From Amphirosellinia nigrospora (taxonomy: Eukaryota; Ascomycota; Sordariomycetes; Xylariales; Xylariaceae), in the NCBI GenBank assembly GCA_004123355.1, contig SCHM01000004.1, forward strand, positions 7,219,017 to 7,283,016: 64,000 nucleotides of DNA, in the 5' to 3' direction. Under the pieces are notes generated by a model, which worked only from the letters and a program-made list of their open reading frames with translations, searched no databases and was not told the DNA's origin. The position numbers and the translations under genes were made by a program. Below, one piece after another: positions 14,797 through 27,972 of this stretch. Numbering within the stretch: the stretch's first letter is position 1; each line of letters opens with the position of its first letter.

Positions 14797-14845
14797 TATT
14801 ATTATTATTATTTATTATTATATTATATTATTATTATTATTATTA

Positions 14846-14877
<32 letters not shown>

Positions 14878-15228
14878 TATTATTATTATTATTTTATTAT
14901 TATTATTATTATTATAATTAGGTTTTAAAACTAGTTAAAATAGATCGGACTTTTATTCGTTTAATTAATTAAATAAATTGTTTAAAAATAACTTTTTTAT
15001 TAATTAAATAAAAGATTTCGTAATTAAAAAAAAATTAAAAAAATTAGCAATTATTAATTATTAGCTATTAAATAATAATATATAATTTAATAATTTTAAA
15101 ATTATTAATTTATTAATTTAAGTTTATATTAAATATTATTTTAAAAATAACGTTTTAAAATAATATTTAGCTTATTAAATATTATTTTAAAAATAATATT
15201 TTTAAAATAACGTTATATATAAAAATAA
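14550..15228 (+). repeat. LTR-like repeat 'L', copy 1, with expanded ATT tract
   Basis: Matches 45,490-45,985 in the same orientation and 24,798-25,270 inverted. Shared landmarks are AATAATACGTTTAAATAT near the start, TTAGG.TTTTAA.ACTAG, a GGACTTTTRTTYRTTTAAT stretch, and the terminal AATAACGTTATA. It is probably an LTR or LTR plus leader of a retrotransposon. The gypsy element at 15,229 starts directly at its end. Confidence 0.6.
14697..14917. repeat. Long imperfect (ATT)n microsatellite
   Basis: About 220 bp of nearly pure ATT repeats with occasional ATTT and AT interruptions. The other copies of the L repeat have only a short ATT run at the same place (about 45,656-45,682 and 25,095-25,130), so the tract expanded in this copy. 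Confidence 0.9.
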
Positions 15229-15484
15229 TATAATAAATATAATATAGGTAAAAAGTTTAAACATTTAATTTATTATATACTAATATTTTATTTAAAAAAA
15301 AAAAGAAAAAAGTACTAATATATTAATTTATAAATAATAATAAGTATTTATAAATATATACTTTATATTGCCTAGTATTACTACTATATACTACTTAGCT
15401 TAATATTGTTATATTTTTCTTGTAAAGCAGCTATAGTATAGCTATAGCCTTAAATAAATAGATTAAAAAAGTAAGGCTATAATA
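15229..15484 (-). repeat. 3' LTR of the gypsy-type element
   Basis: Aligns with 22,131-22,380. Shared landmarks are the TATACTTTATA..GCCTAGTATTA stretch and GCAGCTATARTATAGCTATAGCC. Read on the minus strand it begins TATTATAGCC, a TG-to-TA changed LTR start. Confidence 0.75.
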
Positions 15485-15497
15485 ACCCCCTTTTTTT
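15485..15497 (-). other. Polypurine tract
   Basis: The plus strand reads ACCCCCTTTTTTT, so the minus strand has A7-G5-T directly before the LTR. This is the expected position of the plus-strand priming site of an LTR retrotransposon. Confidence 0.6.
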
Positions 15498-18400
15498 AAA
15501 AAAAACTCGACTTAAGTTTTTTTGCGCTTACGTAAAGTTAAAACTATAAGCTTAGTTTATATTGTTTATATAAAAAATTAAATTATAAATTTTTTTAATC
15601 GATATTTTTAAGCTAAAAGAAATTTTTTTAGTTTATAATAACTATTATTTTATAAAGCTTTTTATATTTTTATTATATTATTAGCTATTTAAACAAATAA
15701 TATATAATAATTATATTGCTTAATATATTTTATTAGCTATTATATAAGCTTTTTATTTTTTTTTATATTTTTATATGCTTATATTTTATAAGCATTTATA
15801 TTATTTTTTATATTTTGCTATAATATTTTTTATAGCTTTTTAGCTTTTATTTAATCGTAATAATAAGCTATATTATATTTAGTTATATATTTTATTTATA
15901 TTTTTTTTATATTTTTATATTATTATAAATTTGTTATTTTTTTAAATTAAATATAGCTAAATTTATATATAATATAATATTATTATATATGTTATTTATT
16001 TTTTTATTAATTTTATAGATAATTTATAATAGTTTATAATAACGGATACGCGAAAATAATACTTTTTCGACTTTTTTTTTTTTTTTTAAACTAAAGTTTA
16101 TTATTTATTTTTTAATTGTTTATATTTTTAGCTTAATAATAATTATTAAAATATTTATATAAACAATTGCCGTAAAACTATTTATTTTATACTAGTTATT
16201 AAATAATTATAGCTAAAAAGTATTAAAATTATTTAATTATATTTTTTCGATTTTATAATAATTTTTTATTATAAAATAATTTAGTTTATTATTAAAGCAG
16301 TTAGTTTGTTTATTTTTTTTGCATAATATATAAATATAGTTTTTAATAATAAAATTAAGATTTTTTTATGTTATTAATTTTAATAATTATTTTTGCTATG
16401 TTTTTTTTTACGTTTTGTTTAATAATTTCGATGTATTTTTGTATATATTATATAAATATTTAGGCTTTTTTTTTGTTTAATTTTTTTTTAATTAAACGAT
16501 TAATTAGTTTTTAGCTTTAAATTTTAATTAAATATTATTTTTATTAATTAGCTTAAAAAACTTTTTTTAGCATTAAACTATTAAATAATTTATAAAATAA
16601 AAATACTTATATTATATTTAAAATAAATAGCGTTTTTAATTAATTTATTTAAAAATAATTTATAAAAATTATAGTTTTTAGTTTATTTATTAATATATAA
16701 TTTTAATTTGTTTAATAGTTTATTTATATTTAATAAAAAAAAGGTTAGTTTTATTTTATATATTTTAAAAAGTTCGTTTATAAAATCGGCTATAAATTAT
16801 AATTTTAGTTATTTATAAACAATTTTAATTATTTAAAAATTTAATAAAAACTTTAATAATATATTTCGGCTGCTTTTTTAATAATAACTTCTTTTTATAT
16901 ATAATTATTTAAAAAATTTTAATTAATTAATCGATAATATAAAAAATTATATTATTTTATATTTATTTTTAAAAAACTTTTAAAATAATAATATATTATT
17001 AAAATACTTTAAAACTTTATAATATTAGTTTTTTAAAAGTTTTATTGCATAATATTTTAAAGCTAATAATAATAATTAATAATATAATATTTAAATTATT
17101 ATATAGCCCTAGCTATTAATATTTTAAAAAACTATATAATATATTTTTATTTTTATTTAAATACGCTATTATTAATTATATATAGGCTTTTTTAATAATA
17201 TATATTTTAAGTTATTTGTTTTAATATTATAATTATTTTTTATATAAAAATAAGTTATTTAATATAAACTAATTAAAATATATATTAATATAAGCTTAGA
17301 TTTAATATTTATTAAAGCTAGTATTTATATAATTAATAACTAAAATAGCGTTAATTAGTATTATTTTTAATAATAGTACTAGTTTAAAGTTTTAAAAGCA
17401 TAAATTATTATTTTTTTTAGTAATTATACGCTTATAGCAAGCTTAAATAAAACTATTATTTATTATTTATTTTAGATTTATTTTTATATTTTTATATTTT
17501 ATAAAATTAAAATAAAATATTAATTATAATATTTTTTAATTTTAGTCGATATATAATTACAAAGTATATTAAACAATTAATTTAGCTTATTTTATTTATT
17601 ATAAGTTTAAAATTTTTTCGTATTAAAATATTTTAATATAATATAGTTAATAATTATAATAAAAGGTTTTTATTTTTAAAGCTTTATAAGTTTAGCTTTT
17701 TATATAAAAAGCTTTTTATAATAGCAATATTTTTTATTAAAAATATTATAATTAAGCTTTTTTTTTATAGCGTTTTAAATAAAAAATAACTAGCTTTTAA
17801 AAATTATTAGGCTTATTATATTATAATAATATATTTATAGCTATATTATCCGATATATCGGTTTTTATATAGGTTTCCGATTTATAAAAAAAGTACTAAA
17901 AAATAAAAGCTAATATTAAAGCTTTTTTTAAAATATTAAAAGTTTATTAATATTATTCGGTTTATATTAAGTTTACGTTTATTATAATTAATTTATTTAA
18001 AAGTTTAATAATACGTTTGTATTTTTTAATAAAACGTTTATAAAAGTTATAAAAATTTAAAAAAGTATATTTTTTTTATAATATAGCTTTTTTATTTTTA
18101 ATTAATAATTACTAATATTAAATTATTTTTATTTTATTTTAGTTAATTTTTATATTTTTTGTTTTACGATAAAGCTTAAAAACTTAGTTTAAAATAATAA
18201 AAATTTATATTTTTTTAAATTATTTATAGTTTAGCTTTTTAAAAGCGGGCTAATATTTTTATATATATTTTATATTTTAATTTATTATTAAAATAAATTA
18301 AAATATTATTAATATATTTATAAAAATATTTAAATATTTATTTAAAATATTATTAATAAAACGTTAAAATATTAATAGTTTATTAATAAAACTAAATAAT

Positions 18401-21400
18401 AATATTTTAAAACTAATAAATATATATTATATATAAAAATAGTTAAACGTTTATTATTTTTTATAATTCGAATATAATAAAAAGCTTAACGGATATTAAT
18501 TTTAATATAAACTTTAGTTTTAATTAAAAATAATATTTTTTTTATTAATAGTAAAAATATCGATTTTTTTAAATAATATTATTTAGTTTTAGTAGTTTAT
18601 ATAAAACTGTAAAAATTTATTATTTTTATAATAAATAATATTAAAACAGCTTATAATATATTTATAAGCTTAATAAAATTTTTAAGCAGGTTTTTTTATT
18701 AATTATTTTCGGTAAGCTTTAGCTTTATTTAGCGATATTTTATATAAAGCGTTATATTTTAACAACTTTAGTTTTTTTTTAATCGTAATTTTATAGTTTA
18801 TTTTAGTTACTAAAAAAATAATTCGTTTAAAGCTATTTTATTAAATATATTTAAATATTTATAATATTATTTAAATATTTTATAATAAGCTTTTTGCGTA
18901 ATTTATTTTATTTTAAATAATAGTTTATTTTTTTTTATTAATAATTTTTTAATTTTATATAATAAATAAAACCGTATATAACTATATTATTTTAGCGTAA
19001 AATTATAATAAAAATAAAAACATTAATAGTTATAATTTATATAAGTTTTTATTTATATTAATTAAAAGCGTTTTATTTTATTATATATAGCTTATATTTA
19101 TTTTTAATAACTTTTTTTTTAAACTTATCCGTAATTTTTATATAAAAAGATTTTATATAAATAGCTTATAATTATTTTTATTTAATATTTTTATTATATA
19201 ATTAATTTTTATTATATATAATTGTTTTTTAAGTCGAAATTAGTTTATAAAAGTTATAAAATCGCAATAAATATTTTAAAATAATAAACTTTTAATAAAA
19301 ACTTTTTTAAAAGTTTTTTAGTTTTTTATTTTAATTTTATAATTTTATATATAGCTACTATTATTTTAATATAAATTTTATATATTTTTTTAGCTTTTTA
19401 GCTTTTAAAAGTATATTTATAGCAAATTTTTATTTTGTTTTATTAGTTTATAATATATTTTTTTTAAGTTTATTTTTAATAGTTAATAAAAAACGCGATT
19501 TCGGAGCAATATTAGCAGCTTTTTATACATAACGTTTTTAATTTAAATAATTATTTTAATAACGTTTATTTTTAAGCTTTATTATTTGTTCTTAACGATT
19601 TATATTTTATTAGTAGCTAAAGTTTTAAATTAAGTTTTTTATTTTTTTATAAATATATTCTTTAAATAGTATTTAATTTTTTAATCGAAAAAAATAGCAA
19701 TTTTTTTAGCGGCTATTTATTAATATATATAATAATTAAAAAACTTTTTTTTAATAATTATATTATATTTTATATTTATTACTAAAAATAACGCATTAAA
19801 TATAATATTTTTAAACCTAAAATATAATTAAAAAGCTAAGTTTATAGTTTAAATTATTTTTTTTATTAATTTAATAATTATACTAGGTTAAAATTTTATT
19901 ATTTTTTTAAATTTAAATACTTTATAATTTATATTATAAAATTTATATTTATTAATAAATATATGTTTATTTTTATATTAAATAAAGCTAATAAAATAAT
20001 TAAATTTATTGTTTATTATTATATATTTTATAAATAAAAAGTTTTTTTTTAAAAGTTTTTTAAAAAGTTATATAAAATTTTTTTATATTTTTTTATTTTT
20101 AACGCTAATATTTTAGTTATCTTAAAAAAAAAACTAATTATTTTAAGCGTTGTTTTTTAATTATTTGTTTAGATAAATATTTTTATAACTTTTACGATAA
20201 TTTTATTAACGTAAATAATATTTAATTGCTTTTAATTAAATTTTATAAAATAAACGCTACTATAATAATTTTATTTATAATAAATAAAACATTAGCTTTT
20301 TACTATTAATAATTTTATTTATTCGAAATTAAGTTTAATATATATTTTTTATTTATTATTAGTTTTTATTAGCGCAATATTATAATATTTAAAATATAGT
20401 TTTTGTAGCTATTATTTTAAAAATAAATTTTAAATGCTATGCTAGTTATAATATTTTTTCTTATTTTACCCGTATTTTTATATTTTTTTTTTTATTTTAT
20501 TATTTTAAAAAGTTTTTTTTTATTAATAATTATATATAGCAATATAATTATAATATTTTAAAAAAATATATTTAAATTATTAAATTTAATAATATAAAGC
20601 TTATTTAAACGTTAAATATATATTATATATATTACGCTTATATTTAGCTTTATTAATTTATATTAAACTAGTTTATCGAGCAAATTAAATTTTAAATTTA
20701 AAAAACTTATTAATAGCTTTTATTATAAAATACTTATATTATAAACGCGCTTTTTTATATTTATAAAAATCGTAATACTAATTATATAAATATTTTAAAA
20801 CTTTATTATAAATTATTAATATAAACAAGTTATTAAAGTTATAATTTTAAATAAATAATATTAAATTTTTAAATATAATTTTATTTATATAATTAATATA
20901 TATTAATTCGTTTTTTTTCGCTTAATTAATAGTTAGTATTTTTTTTAGCTTTTTTTTTAATAATATAAACTAATACTTAAATTTAACTTCGGGCTTATTA
21001 TTAATAAGTTTATTAGTAATAAAAATAAAAAAATATTTAATTTTTATAGATTAATTTTTATTATTTATAAAAACTATAATTATATAAATTATTTTAATAT
21101 AAATAATTATTAAAATATTTTATAATTATAAATATTATAATAATTAAAATAACTATAATTATTTAATAATAAATTAAACCTTTGTAAGTTTTATAAAAGC
21201 GGCTAATCGGATTATTTTTTTTTAAATATATTAATTTTTTTTTTGTTTTTTTATATTTTTTTATAAAAATAGTTATATATTTTTTTAAATATATAATTGT
21301 AAACTATAGCTTTATCCGCTAAAACTTAACTTTATTTAAATCTTAATTTTTTTTAAATATATTTTAAATAATAAACTATTTTATATAGCAAACTTTTATA

Positions 21401-22130
21401 TTTATATTATATTATTTATAATTTTTATAATATAAATTAAATTTTAATTAAATTATTATTAATAATAAATAAAAAAATCGAAACTTATATTTATTAAAAA
21501 AATAATAAAGTTTTCGTTAAATATTTTTATAAATTAAATAGCTATTATTATAAAATTAAAAATAAACTATTATTTTTATTTTATAAAAATATTAACAATA
21601 AATAATATTATTATTTTTTTTATTATAATAAAATATTTAATAAAACAATTAATTTAGGCTTTTATATTATTTTAACTTCGAATAAATAATATTTATAAGT
21701 TTATAATATATAATAAAAATAATAAACTTTTCGTAAAACTTTTTAGTTTTATAATTAAATAAAACGTTATTATTATCGAATTATTTAGTAAGTTTTAAAT
21801 TTAACTAATTATTAGCTTTTTTATTGCTTATTATAATAATACGCTTTTAATAAATCTATTTATACGTTTTTTATAAGCAAATAAACAAAACTTATTTAAT
21901 AAATTATTTTTAAAAAACTATTTTTATAAAAAATATTTTATAAAAATACTTTTAAATAAAGTTTTTATTAGTAAATTATACTAACTTTTTAGCAAAAGCT
22001 ATAGTTTTAAAATTAATAGTTTTTTTAAGTATTTTATTATATAGCTAGTTAAACTTAGCCTATTTAATTTGTTTTTTTTTTTAAAAAATTTATCGTTTTT
22101 TTAAACAATAGTTTATATAAAATAAAATAT

Positions 22131-22380
22131 TATAATAAATATAATATAAGCAAAAGGTTTAAATATTTAATTTATTTTATATTAAAAGCTAATATTTATT
22201 TAAAAAAAAAATATTAATATATTAACTTATAAATAATAATAAATATTTATAAGTATATACTTTATACCGCCTAGTATTAACTATATACCGCCTAGCTTAA
22301 TACTATTATACTTTTTTATAAGGCAGCTATAATATAGCTATAGCCTTAAATAAATGGGTTAAAAAAGTAGGGCTATAATA
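22131..22380 (-). repeat. 5' LTR of the gypsy-type element
   Basis: Partner of 15,229-15,484. It keeps ATACCGCCTAG twice and an AAATGGGTT stretch that are mutated in the other copy, so it is somewhat less altered. Confidence 0.75.
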
Positions 22381-23710
22381 AATAGTAAAAAACTTCTTAT
22401 AAAATTTTTTATAATAATTTAAAACTTAAATAATATAATTTAAACTTTATTAAATAGCTTTTAAAAAAGCTATAAAAATAAGTAATTATTATTAATTAAA
22501 TAATATTAATATTTTTAAATAAATTTAAACTATTTTTAATAACTAATAAAATTTAAACGTTAAACTATATATAATAACTATAAAAAATAAATAAATATAT
22601 TATAATATTGTTTTATTTTTATATTTTAATATTTAATACTAATATTATTTTTTATAGCAAAATAGTTATAAATAAAAAATATATATAATAGCTAATTTTT
22701 TAATAAATTAAAATATAAACTTTTATTTTAAGTAAATAAATTTATAAATATTTATATAAAAAATTTTATATAAAAAATAGCTATAAAATAAAAATTTAAC
22801 TAAAATATTAAGTTTATAAAAAATAATTAAAAAATTATTAAATTAATAAATAATTTAAAAATATTATTAAAATTATAATTATATTATTTTTTATTATTAA
22901 TAAATATTTTTAAAGTTATAATTTTATAAAGTTTATATAATTTTTTTATAATTATTATTTTAATATTAATTATTTATAAAAAGTTATTTTAAAGCTATTT
23001 TTGTTTATATAAAAATAAAAACTATTTTTTAAATTTTTTTTAAAATAATAATATATATTTATAAATATAAATAATATATTATAAATTAATAAAACTAAGC
23101 TAGTTTATATTAAAAAAACATTAAATAAATAGTTTATTTTTATTTTAATTTTTAAAATAACTTTTTTAAAAACTATAATAAATAAATTAATAAAATTATA
23201 GCTATAATTAATTACTTTAAAAGCTAAAGCTATTATACTAAAATTAATATAAAAAATAACAAAAAAAAATAATTATTATTATTTATTTATTAATTTTTAT
23301 TTTATTATAAACGTTAAAAATAATATAATTATAATAAAAATTAAAATTATTAACGTTATTTTAGTTTATTATAAGCTTTAAACTTATTAAATATTAATTA
23401 TTAAACTAAACAAATAAAAACTAATAAATAATATTTTAAATATAAAAAATAAGCTATTTTATTAATAAAATTTTATATATTAATATAATATAATAATAAA
23501 ATAAAAGCTATAAATATAATAATAAATATTAAAAACTTATTAATAAACTTTAAAAAATTAAAAAATAAATAGCTTTTGCTTTTAATTATAAATAAAAATA
23601 TATAAAAATTTAATTTTTATAAGTTTAAAAACTAAATTAAAACAATATATAAATAATATATTTTTTATTATATACTTTATTTATAATAAAACGTTAATTT
23701 ATTAATATAA
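22381..23710. other. AT-rich RIP-like stretch, nothing recognised
   Basis: No readable protein motif and no repeat pair that I could match inside the window. The base composition and dinucleotide pattern are as in the surrounding transposon remains. Confidence 0.5.
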
Positions 23711-24797
23711 TAAATAGGCCGTTAGCCCGATAATAGCTATTAATAGCTAGTAAAACTAGTTATAGCTAAATATATTTAAATAAAATAAATAAGTATTACG
23801 TACTTTTAATATAATAATTATTTTTTTTTTGCTTTTTTTTTTAGTAATAAAAATAAAATATAAAAAAAAAGAAGTTTTTATAAGCAATAAATACGCCTAA
23901 AAATTAAATCTTAATAGCTTTTTTAAAAAATTTTATATATATATTAATATTATTATATTTGTTTTATTTATTAATTATTTATTTAATTAAAATAAATAAA
24001 GCTTAAAATAATTATTTATAAATATTTTATTTAAAAATATTTTTTAAAATTTAATTTTTGAAAATATTATTTAAATTTAAACTTAAATAGTTTATTAATA
24101 AAGCTTTTAATTTTTACTTAAAAACGATTATTTTAATAACTAATTAATTATTTAGTTTTATAAATATAATAAAACTAACGTAAATAATATTTAATTTTAG
24201 TTTATATAAATATTTTAATAATATTAAATTATTATTTAAATAGTTTTAATAATTTATTTAATAATTTAAAAAAATTAAATATATTTAAAAAATATTATTT
24301 TTATTTAAAGTTATTTATACTATTAATATATTTTATTAAAAAAGTTACTATTTTTATAAATTTAAATATTAAACTATAAAAAATTATAAAAAAAATATTA
24401 ATAATATTATTATAATAAAAAACTTATTAAACTATAATAATTTTTTAAAAATTAATATTTAAGCTATTTAATAAATAATAAAATTTATAAAATTAAAAAC
24501 TTAATATATATTAATTAAAAAAAATTTTTTTATTAATATTATAATCGTATTTAAAAAGCTATAAAATAAATAAAAATTAAAATATTTAAAACTAATATTA
24601 TACCGGATAATAAAATTATTATTAAATTTTTAATAAAAATATTTTTTATAAATAATTATTTAAATTATTTATAGTTTTAAAAAATTATAATTTATATTAA
24701 AAGTTTTATTATAAAAAACTATTAAAATTAAAATATTAAAAAAATATTTTAAAATTATTTAAAACGTTTTAAAATAATTACTAATAAAACTAAAATA
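23711..24797 (+). mobile_element. Truncated 5' part of third LTR retrotransposon family (LTR plus leader)
   Basis: This begins with the family's ~130-bp terminal repeat (TAAATAGGCCGTTAGCCCGA...) and continues with the internal sequence found at 60,289-61,390 in the same orientation and at 40,807 downwards on the minus strand. Similarity stops at 24,797 (CTAATAAAACTAAAATA), where an inverted copy of the L repeat begins. The element was cut off or interrupted there. Confidence 0.65.
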
Positions 24798-25270
24798 TAA
24801 CGTTATTTTAAAAACATTATTTTTAAAATAATATTTAATAAGCTAAATATTATCCGTAAAATATTATTTTTAAAACAATATTTAATATAAACTTAGCTTA
24901 ATAATTTAATAACTTTAAATTAATAAACTATACGTTATTATTTAGTAATTAATAACTAATAGTTATTAATTTTTTTTTTTTTAATTATAAACTTTTAGCT
25001 TATTTAGCAAAAATATTATTTTTTAAATAATTTATTTTAATTAATTAAATAAGCAAAATCCGATCTATTTTAGTTAGTTTTAAAAATTTAACTATTATTA
25101 TAATAATAATAAAATAATATTATTATTAAACTATTAATACTTTAATTTTATTATATATTTTAAACTATTAACTAATAAATTAATATTTTGCTTAGTTTAT
25201 ATTTTAATATACTTTTATTTTTTTTTTTTTTAATTATTTAATTTAATATATTTAAATATATTATTAATAT
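24798..25270 (-). repeat. LTR-like repeat 'L', copy 2
   Basis: Reverse complement of 45,490-45,985. It starts TAACGTTATTTTAAAAACATT and forms the outer end of the X copy, which supports L being the terminal repeat of X. Confidence 0.6.
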
Positions 25271-26424
25271 TATATATATTAAAAAATTTCTATTTTTTTT
25301 TATTTTTCGGATAATTTTTTACGTTATAAAATATTAAATATATTATTAATTTAATAATAATAATATTATTAATTAGTTAAAATATTATTATAAGTGTTAT
25401 AATTTATTTAAATTTAAATTTAAACTTAAACTTAATATAATAATAATAATAGTTTTAAATCCGAAAATATTAACTTTTAAATCCGATAATATTATATAAT
25501 TTATATATAATTTGTTTAGTTATATATAACGTTATATATAACTTATATATAATTCGCTTAATTATATTATTAATTTTTATATTTTTTAAATATTTTTTTT
25601 TTGTTTTTTATTTAAAATATTATTTATATTTAGTTAAAATATTATTTATAGTTTTATTATTTTATTTATTTTTATTTATAGAATTTATTTTTAAGTTTAT
25701 TTTTTATTATTAAAAATTTATATTTTTATAAAAAAATAGTTATTTATTTTAAGTTTAAAAGTTTAATAAGTTTATATTTAATATATTAAAGTTTTTATAA
25801 CTTTTTTTAATTAACTTTATTAATAAACAACTAAATTATAGCTATAAAAAATAAATTATTTTATAAACTAGATTTTAAATAGTTATATTATTTATAACGT
25901 TATAACTTAAACAAATATATATATTTAATTAAACTATTATAATAATTTTTTATTTATAATTATTAAATCGGGTAAATTAAGCTTTAATAAATATTAAACG
26001 GTATATATACTAGTATAAAAAATAAAATAATATTAATATTAAATAATTAAAATATTTAGTTTTAGGAATAAAAGTTAAAAAATAAAACTATATTATAGTA
26101 AATAAAGTTAAAAAAAAAACAAAAAAATTTTTATAAAATATTTTAACAAAAAAAATAAACTAACTATTTTTTTTTTATTTAACTAAAACTAATAAATTAT
26201 TTAAAACTAATTAATTAATAATATAAATATTTTTATTTATTATAATTATAAATAAAAATTTTTAAATAAAATAAATTTTTAGTTTATTATATTACGCGAT
26301 AATATTATTAAAATATATATTTTTAAAATAAACTAATAAATAAAGCTAAAAATAATAAACTATATTAAGCGAAACTTTTAAAATAAACGTTTTTATATTG
26401 GACGAAATATTTAATATTATATTA

Positions 26425-26552
26425 TAGATGGGCCGCTGGCCCGACGACAGCTGTTGATAGCTGGCGGAGCTAGCGGCAGTTAGGCATATTTAGACAGGAT
26501 AAACAAGTGTTACGCACTTTTAATATAATAATTATTTCTCCCTCGCTCTTTT
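26425..26552 (+). mobile_element. Solo LTR of the third family, almost free of RIP
   Basis: TAGATGGGCCGCTGGCCCGA... to ...CTCCCTCGCTC plus a T run is the same terminal repeat seen at 23,711, 34,229, 40,807 and 60,289, but with nearly all C and G intact. X sequence flanks it on both sides: the uninterrupted counterpart is near 42,885-42,895. No internal element sequence follows, so it is a solo LTR. Its length (~130 bp) is well below the size RIP normally recognises. Confidence 0.75.
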
Positions 26553-26928
26553 TTTTTTATATAATTATAAATAATAGCTTTTAATATATTTTAAATATTT
26601 ATTTTATTATTAATATATAAATATAATATATAAATAAAATAAAAATATAAAATATAATAATATATTTCGATATAAACTATTAATAATATTAACGGACTAT
26701 AAATAAGTTATAAAATTTATATTAAAAGTATAAATTTAAACTAAAAAACTTTAAATATACGTAATATTAATAAAATAGTTAGCTTAATAAAATATATTAT
26801 TTTAATATTAACTTTAAAAAACTAAAATAATATAATAAAAACAGTTTAATTAAAAAATAATATACTTAATAAATAAACTTTAATTAAATATATTGTTTAA
26901 AATAAAGTTTTAAATAAATATAATTAAT

Positions 26929-27972
26929 AACGTATAGTTTATTAATTTTAAAATTATTAAATTATTAAGCTAAGTTTATACTAGATATTATTTTAAAAAT
27001 AACGTTTTATAAACAATGTTTAGTTTATTAAATATTATTTTTAAAAATAATTTTTTTAAAATAACGTTATATTTATTCCTCCCTTAAAAACAAAATAATT
27101 CTTGTTATTATTATCGCTATATTTTCCTCGATTAAACTATTATTTATATTATTTTTTATTATTATAATCTTTATTTTTTTTGCATTATTTTATTTTATTT
27201 TTTTATTGTTATTATTATTTTATTATTATTTATATTTTTATTAGCAATCTTTATTTATTTAATATTATTATTATTATTTATATTAAAACATTAAACTAAA
27301 TATAGCGTTTAATTTTAGTTATTGTTATTTTTTCGTTTTTTATTAGTTTAGCTAAAAAAAGCTTTAAATTATAAAATAAAGCTTATTAGAAAAAAGCAAA
27401 ATATTAATAAAAATCGTTATTATTTAAAATATATTAGTTTATTTAAAAAATAAAAGCAAAAACTTAATAGCGTATAGTTTATTAATTTTAAAGTTATTAA
27501 ATTATTAAGCTAAGTTTATACTAAATATTATTTTAAAAATAACGTTTTATAGATAGTATTTAATAAACTAGATATTATTTTAAAAAAATTATTTTTAAAA
27601 TAACGTTATATTTATTTCTTTTTAAAAAATAAAACAACGTTTTTATTATTATTATCGCTATATTTTTTTTCGATTAAATTATTTATATTATTTTTTTTTA
27701 TTACTATAATCTTTATTTTATATTATTTTTATTTTATTTTTTTTATCGTTATTTTTATTTTATTATTGTTATATTTTAATTAGTAATTTTTATCCGTTTT
27801 AATATTATATATTATATTTAAATCCGGAATATTAAACTAAATATAGCGTTTAATTTTATATTTTTTTTTTTATTATTATTTTCTTTATTTTTATTAGTTT
27901 AGCTAGGGAAAGCTATAAAGATCGCTAAAATATATCGGTCTATTTAAAAGGTAAAAATAAAAACTGTTGCAA
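26929..27972 (+). repeat. Tandem pair of ~540-bp units beginning with an L-like segment
   Basis: Unit A (26,929 to ~27,475) and unit B (~27,476-27,972) align from ACGTATAGTTTATTAATTTT / GCGTATAGTTTATTAATTTT to ATATATTAGTTTATTTAAAA / ATATATCGGTCTATTTAAAA. The first ~140 bp match the end of the L repeat. The rest (ATTATTATCGCTATATTTT..TCGATTAAA) is specific to these two units. Unit B keeps more G and C. They could be two LTRs left after loss of the internal part, or a local tandem duplication. Confidence 0.65.

Larger units (their letters stand above)
15229..22380 (-). mobile_element. RIP-inactivated Ty3/gypsy-type LTR retrotransposon
   Basis: About 250-bp direct repeats (15,229-15,484 and 22,131-22,380) bound a 7.15 kb element. 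A polypurine tract (AAAAAAAGGGGGT on the minus strand, 15,497-15,485) abuts the left LTR, which sets the orientation as minus. On the minus strand, 18,325-18,293 reads F-Y-K-Y-I-N-N-I-L-I-Y, the gypsy reverse transcriptase box Y-[IL]-D-D-I-L-I-Y with both Asp codons mutated to Asn. The flanks are AATAA (left) and AATAG (right), a possible 5-bp target duplication differing by one RIP-type change. Stops throughout show it is dead. Confidence 0.75.
24798..26928 (-). mobile_element. Decayed long repeat 'X', copy 1 (inverted relative to 42.5-45.99 kb)
   Basis: The reverse complement of this block matches 45,985 down to about 42,530, including the L repeat at the 24,798-25,270 end and the AAATCCGA-containing stretch near 25,450-25,490. 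Similarity runs right up to both sides of a solo LTR at 26,425-26,552, so that LTR inserted into an existing X copy. No protein motif was readable. Confidence 0.6.
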
